DNA from: Arsenophonus sp031446165
Lineage (GTDB): Bacteria > Pseudomonadota > Gammaproteobacteria > Enterobacterales > Enterobacteriaceae
Assembly (NCBI GenBank): GCA_031446165.1
Contig: CP132905.1
Location: 62,001-126,000 of the forward strand
Direction of reading: 5' to 3'
DNA length: 64,000 bases
Both the position numbers and the translations under genes were made by a program. Shown one piece after another: positions 60,494-64,000 of the stretch; position 1 is the first letter of the stretch; every line of letters starts with the position of its first letter. The notes beneath the pieces are model-generated. The model saw nothing but the letters and a program-made list of their open reading frames with translations. It did no database searches and was not told where the DNA came from.

Positions 60494-61428
60494 GACAATT
60501 AATCTATGGATTTTTTAATAGTTTTTATTAATTGTTTATATTATGTATTTTTATACATGATTATAAAATACTATTTTTGTATACATAAGCAATTAAAAAT
60601 TTTATATGTCAATATTGTATATTAATTAATATGATTATTCTGATTTTATTTTGATTATTTTTATAGTATTTGAACATGATATTAATTTTTAATTTAATAA
60701 TATAAAAAGAGAAACTTTTATCTTTTTATAATTTATTTTTTTATTGTTGTTATAAATTTTAATATTATTAATGATTGTTATAATATAATTAATATAGTTT
60801 TTTATAAAAAATTTTTAAAAATAAATCATAAATGTTTAAAAGTAAAAACTATCATTATTTTAATAATTATTTTTTTATTAAATATGATTTTTTATTAATA
60901 TAAATAGTTATTTATTATAATATAGTTATTTATAAAAAACGATTATACTTTATATTATATGTGGCTTTTTTAGAAAGTGAGATATTTCATATAATGAAAA
61001 ATTTTTATATTCTTAATTATTTTTTTATTGATATGTATATTATTATAAATAAATTACATAATCATTAAATGATAATTATAAATAACATGAATTTCTTGTT
61101 TTATTGTATAAAACAAGATAATATATTGACTGTAATTATAGCAAATATTATCCGATAATTTTGACTTTTTCAAAAAAAATTTTAAAATATTTTTTAAATA
61201 TATTTCGGTGTTATTTTGAGAAAAATGACATAGTTTTTTAAGATATCTTAATTTTATTTTTCGTTTTTTTAAAAACTTTTAAATATCTTTTATCATCTTT
61301 TTCATTTTTTGTAACTTATGAATTAGTCTTCATAGTATCAGTATTATGGATATGAACATATTAATAATGTAATATATAAAGTGATATATATCAATATATT
61401 TAATTAATAATTATGATTTCATAAAAAA
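60494..61428. other. Spacer between rnt and pykF
   Basis: About 0.9 kb with no recognised gene or remnant; extremely AT-rich. Confidence 0.6.
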
Positions 61429-62091
61429 TTAGTCATTTTTTTGGTATGAGTAATCTATATTTAATGGCCATCCTCCTAGTTGTTTCCATTTATTGACAAT
61501 TTTACAAAATAGCAATGCTGTTCTATCTGTATCATAAAGTGCACCATGTGCTTGCTTTCCGTCAAACGGAATTCCTGCAGTATCACAGGCTTTAGCTAAG
61601 ATAGTTTGACCGAAAACTAAACCACTAAGTGTAGCAGTATCAAACGTAACAAAAGGATGGAAAGGAGTATGTTTTAAATTTGTTCGGTGAGTTGCAGCCA
61701 TGATAAAACTATGATCAAAATTAGCATTGTGGGCAACAATAATAGCCCTATTACAATCATTATTTTTTATACCTTTTTTTACCATTTTAAACAGTTCATC
61801 TAGAGCTGTTTGTTCATTTACTGCTTTACGCAATGGATTTTTAGGATCTATTCCAGTAAAAGCTAGTGAAGTGGCTTCGATATTTGCACCTTCAAAAGGT
61901 ATTAAATGAAAATGAAGTGTTTCATCAATATCTAACCAACCTTTTTTATCCATTTTTAATGTTATTGCCGCAATTTCTAATAGTGCATCATGTTTCGCAT
62001 TAAATCCTCCTGTTTCGACATCTATAACTACAGGATAATAACCTCGAAAACGTTCTGATAATGTATGAATATCATTTTTTTTATTGGACAT
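61429..62091 (-). CDS. rnt: Ribonuclease T
   Basis: DEDD-family 3'-5' exonuclease that trims tRNA CCA ends and the 3' ends of stable RNAs. 220 residues (E. coli 215). Exo motifs: VVIDVETGGFN with D24 and E26, VAHNANFDHSF, and QAHGALYDTDRTA, with the RNase T-specific C-terminus GGWPL. Stands alone here; gloA, its E. coli neighbour, is absent. Confidence 0.96.
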   Translation of the reverse strand: MSNKKNDIHTLSERFRGYYPVVIDVETGGFNAKHDALLEIAAITLKMDKKGWLDIDETLHFHLIPFEGANIEATSLAFTGIDPKNPLRKAVNEQTALDELFKMVKKGIKNNDCNRAIIVAHNANFDHSFIMAATHRTNLKHTPFHPFVTFDTATLSGLVFGQTILAKACDTAGIPFDGKQAHGALYDTDRTALLFCKIVNKWKQLGGWPLNIDYSYQKND

Positions 62092-63897
62092 TTTTGTATT
62101 AATTTATGGTTAAGAATAAAAGAATGTTGTTTTTTAACATATAACATATATATAATATAGAGGATTAGCATAACATAAAAAAATGCACGGATGGATATAA
62201 TATTCAAAAAAATATTTTTTATTTAAATTATTATTATTTTAATTTATGTTTTCATTTTTTTAAAATAAGTATATCAATTTTATTATTGATCTCTCTTTTT
62301 AAGATTTTTTCTGATAAACTTTTTTAAAGTATTTTAACAAAATATATTAGATATTTTGTATTATAAATGCTGCTGTATTTTTGTGTAAAGATAGATAAAA
62401 ATCTATATTTTTTTAAATAGAAAACAGTTGTCATCAAAATTATATAAACATGAATAAAGATATTTTATATGTTTTATAAAATATATAATGTATGGTTTTA
62501 TTATCTTTTATTCTTAAATAAATGTATTAAAAACCAGTTTTTAAAATAATTTTTTTTAAAAATTTTTATGTTTTATTAATAAAAAATATAGTAAGCATTA
62601 TTTTATAAGGTGAAATAATAGATATAAAAAGTTTATATGAACAAAAAATATTTTTACATTTAAAGGAAATATTTTATGTTATATTTTTCATCATATCTCA
62701 ATAAATTTATTTGATATCTACATAAAATGACAGTAATTTGGTGAATATATATTTGAGCAAGATTTTAATATTTTAAATTATATATATTATTCAATTATAT
62801 TTTATTAAATTACAATTTTAATAATTATCAATGTCTATTTTTTCTTTTTTGGATATTGTCATAATATAAAATATAAATTATCAAAATTTATGATTTCATT
62901 TTTTACTGTAAAATTGCTTAGAATAACTTATGAAATTTTTCGTAAAATTTTTTTTATTTTTAAAAAATTTTTGTTTTTATAAAAATATTAAATTTTAATT
63001 AAATTAAGCACTTATCTGAAAATTTTTGTATATGGTTTTTTAATACTAAATTCTGAGATTCGTAGTTTTTAAAAATAAATATTCTAAAAAATATAGAAGA
63101 TAGCATTTTACATATATTTTTATACTTTTTTATTGGAGTTTTTATTTTTAGAATTTTTAATACATTTTTTTAAGATTAATATTATATATTAATGTTTTAT
63201 AATTTATATATTATGAGTAATAGTTATTATAGTATTGGTATTTTTGATAATTATGAGTATTTTTTTATAAAAAATCATTATTGCTATTTTTTTATAATCA
63301 TATGAATATAAAAATCAAAAAAATAATACTGGAGATTTGATTTAGTAAAAAGTTTAATATCATATAAATATTATATGAAAAAATAAAAATGCAATATTAA
63401 AATTAAGTTTATGAGTTGTATCACTTTAATTTTAAATTAAAACTTTTATATAACATATTTATGTTTTTTTACATGTTATATTTCTATACTATTTTATGGA
63501 CTAGACAAATTATAAAATTATATTTTATGGCATTTCTATTATATTTTGATAAATTTTTTTATTTATTATTCAGATTATTAATTAATTATCTATTAAGTTT
63601 ATGTTTGATCTCTAAAGCTGCATATATAAAATACATATTTCATATATATTATATTTCATAAAAAATACATTATTAAGTGAGATTTTAAGATTTTAAAATA
63701 TGACATATGAATTATAGAAAATATAATATAAAAATATAATAATATTTATTTTTCTTATTTAAGAGTATTTTTTATGTATTAATTGTGTTCATTTCTTATG
63801 AGTGTTTAAATGATATTACTTTATACATATTTTTTATAAATCGGTGAATATTATATGATGTCAATTTTTATTGAATATAATTGTAGGAGGTAAAGAC
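62092..63897. other. 1.8-kb gene desert before pdxH
   Basis: No supported gene. A frame at 63416-63661 consists mostly of Phe, Leu, Ile and Tyr codons typical of random AT-rich DNA and lacks a ribosome site. No RNA gene or remnant (for example gloA) was recognised. Confidence 0.6.
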
Positions 63898-64000
63898 ATG
63901 TTAGAAAATACTTCATTTAATGTTTCTGGTTGTAGAAGAGAATATTCTAGAGGAATATTAAGACGCCAAGATTTAACTCAAGATCCTTTGATTTTATTTG
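63898..64000 (+). CDS. pdxH: Pyridoxamine 5'-phosphate oxidase, 5' part
   Basis: FMN enzyme making pyridoxal phosphate from pyridoxine or pyridoxamine phosphate, last step of B6 synthesis. Only the first 34 codons lie in the window, ending at the edge. They match PdxH: the segment CRREYSRGILRRQDLTQDP aligns to E. coli LRREYTKGGLRRRDLPADP, the substrate-binding N-terminal region. A strong AGGAGG ribosome site lies seven bases before the ATG at 63898. Whether the remainder is intact cannot be seen here. Confidence 0.9.
   Translation, partial: MLENTSFNVSGCRREYSRGILRRQDLTQDPLILF

Noticed and set aside
63416..63661. 81-codon open frame in the desert before pdxH
   Set aside because: Composition (Phe, Leu, Ile, Tyr) is that of random AT-rich DNA, there is no ribosome site, and it resembles no family I know.
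1..64000. Insertion sequence, prophage, toxin-antitoxin or defence system
   Set aside because: No transposase, integrase, phage, restriction, CRISPR or toxin gene was recognised, and no long inverted repeats flank any segment.

Overview
This window is a stretch of a degrading, very AT-rich gammaproteobacterial chromosome. Every recognisable gene has its closest familiar relative in Enterobacterales, and the gene order repeats enterobacterial blocks: sapBCDF/fabI; hpt-yadGH-folK-pcnB-dksA-mrcB-hemL-erpA-mtn; eno; gloB-yafS-rnhA-dnaQ-tRNA-Asp; tkt-epd-pgk-fbaA; groES-groEL-epmB-efp; deoB-deoD-nadR; ydiK-suf-ldtE-lpp-pykF; rnt; pdxH. Low GC, long empty spacers, full-length but wrecked pseudogenes, and no insertion sequences, phage or plasmid genes are the signs of an obligate or long-term insect endosymbiont (an Arsenophonus-like symbiont of a blood feeder would fit). 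The genus is inference, not shown by the sequence.

Layout. 0.5-9.1 kb, all on the minus strand: ugd, fabI, sapF, sapD, sapC, sapB and a dead sapA. 9.8-12.5 kb: hpt and the yadG-yadH ABC exporter. 13.0-22.1 kb: folK, pcnB and dksA (minus), mrcB (plus), hemL (minus), erpA (plus), mtn (minus). 22.1-26.6 kb: a gene desert ending in a full-length pyrG (CTP synthase) pseudogene just ahead of intact eno. 28.0-31.0 kb: two divergent pairs, gloB/yafS and rnhA/dnaQ, then tRNA-Asp. 31.3-36.9 kb: tkt-epd-pgk-fbaA. 37.1-41.2 kb: a groESL operon with a textbook sigma-32 promoter, then epmB/efp. 41.8-49.7 kb: tRNA-Leu(CAA), a MATE exporter, a CNT nucleoside transporter, a deoB pseudogene, deoD and nadR. 50.0-58.5 kb: ydiK and a suf operon without sufD, then ldtE. 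58.6-62.1 kb: lpp, pykF and rnt (minus). 62.1-63.9 kb is empty, and the window ends inside pdxH.

How the genes work together. The lower glycolytic and pentose enzymes (fbaA, pgk, eno, pykF, tkt) are intact. Fe-S assembly runs through SufA/B/C/S/E and ErpA. Envelope upkeep is present (MrcB, LdtE, Lpp, FabI). Cofactor genes are present for vitamin B6 (epd, pdxH), folate (folK), heme (hemL) and NAD salvage (nadR). Nucleotide metabolism leans on salvage: a CNT nucleoside transporter, DeoD and Hpt are intact, while DeoB (nucleoside sugar catabolism) and PyrG (the only de novo route to CTP) are dead.

The most interesting signals are the loss of the near-universal pyrG together with a retained nucleoside transporter whose base-recognition Gln is replaced by His; an intact SapBCDF transporter with a dead SapA binding protein; and a SUF operon from which sufD has been removed. 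I found no new mobile or defence system. What is unusual here is the particular pattern of loss and what has been kept around it.
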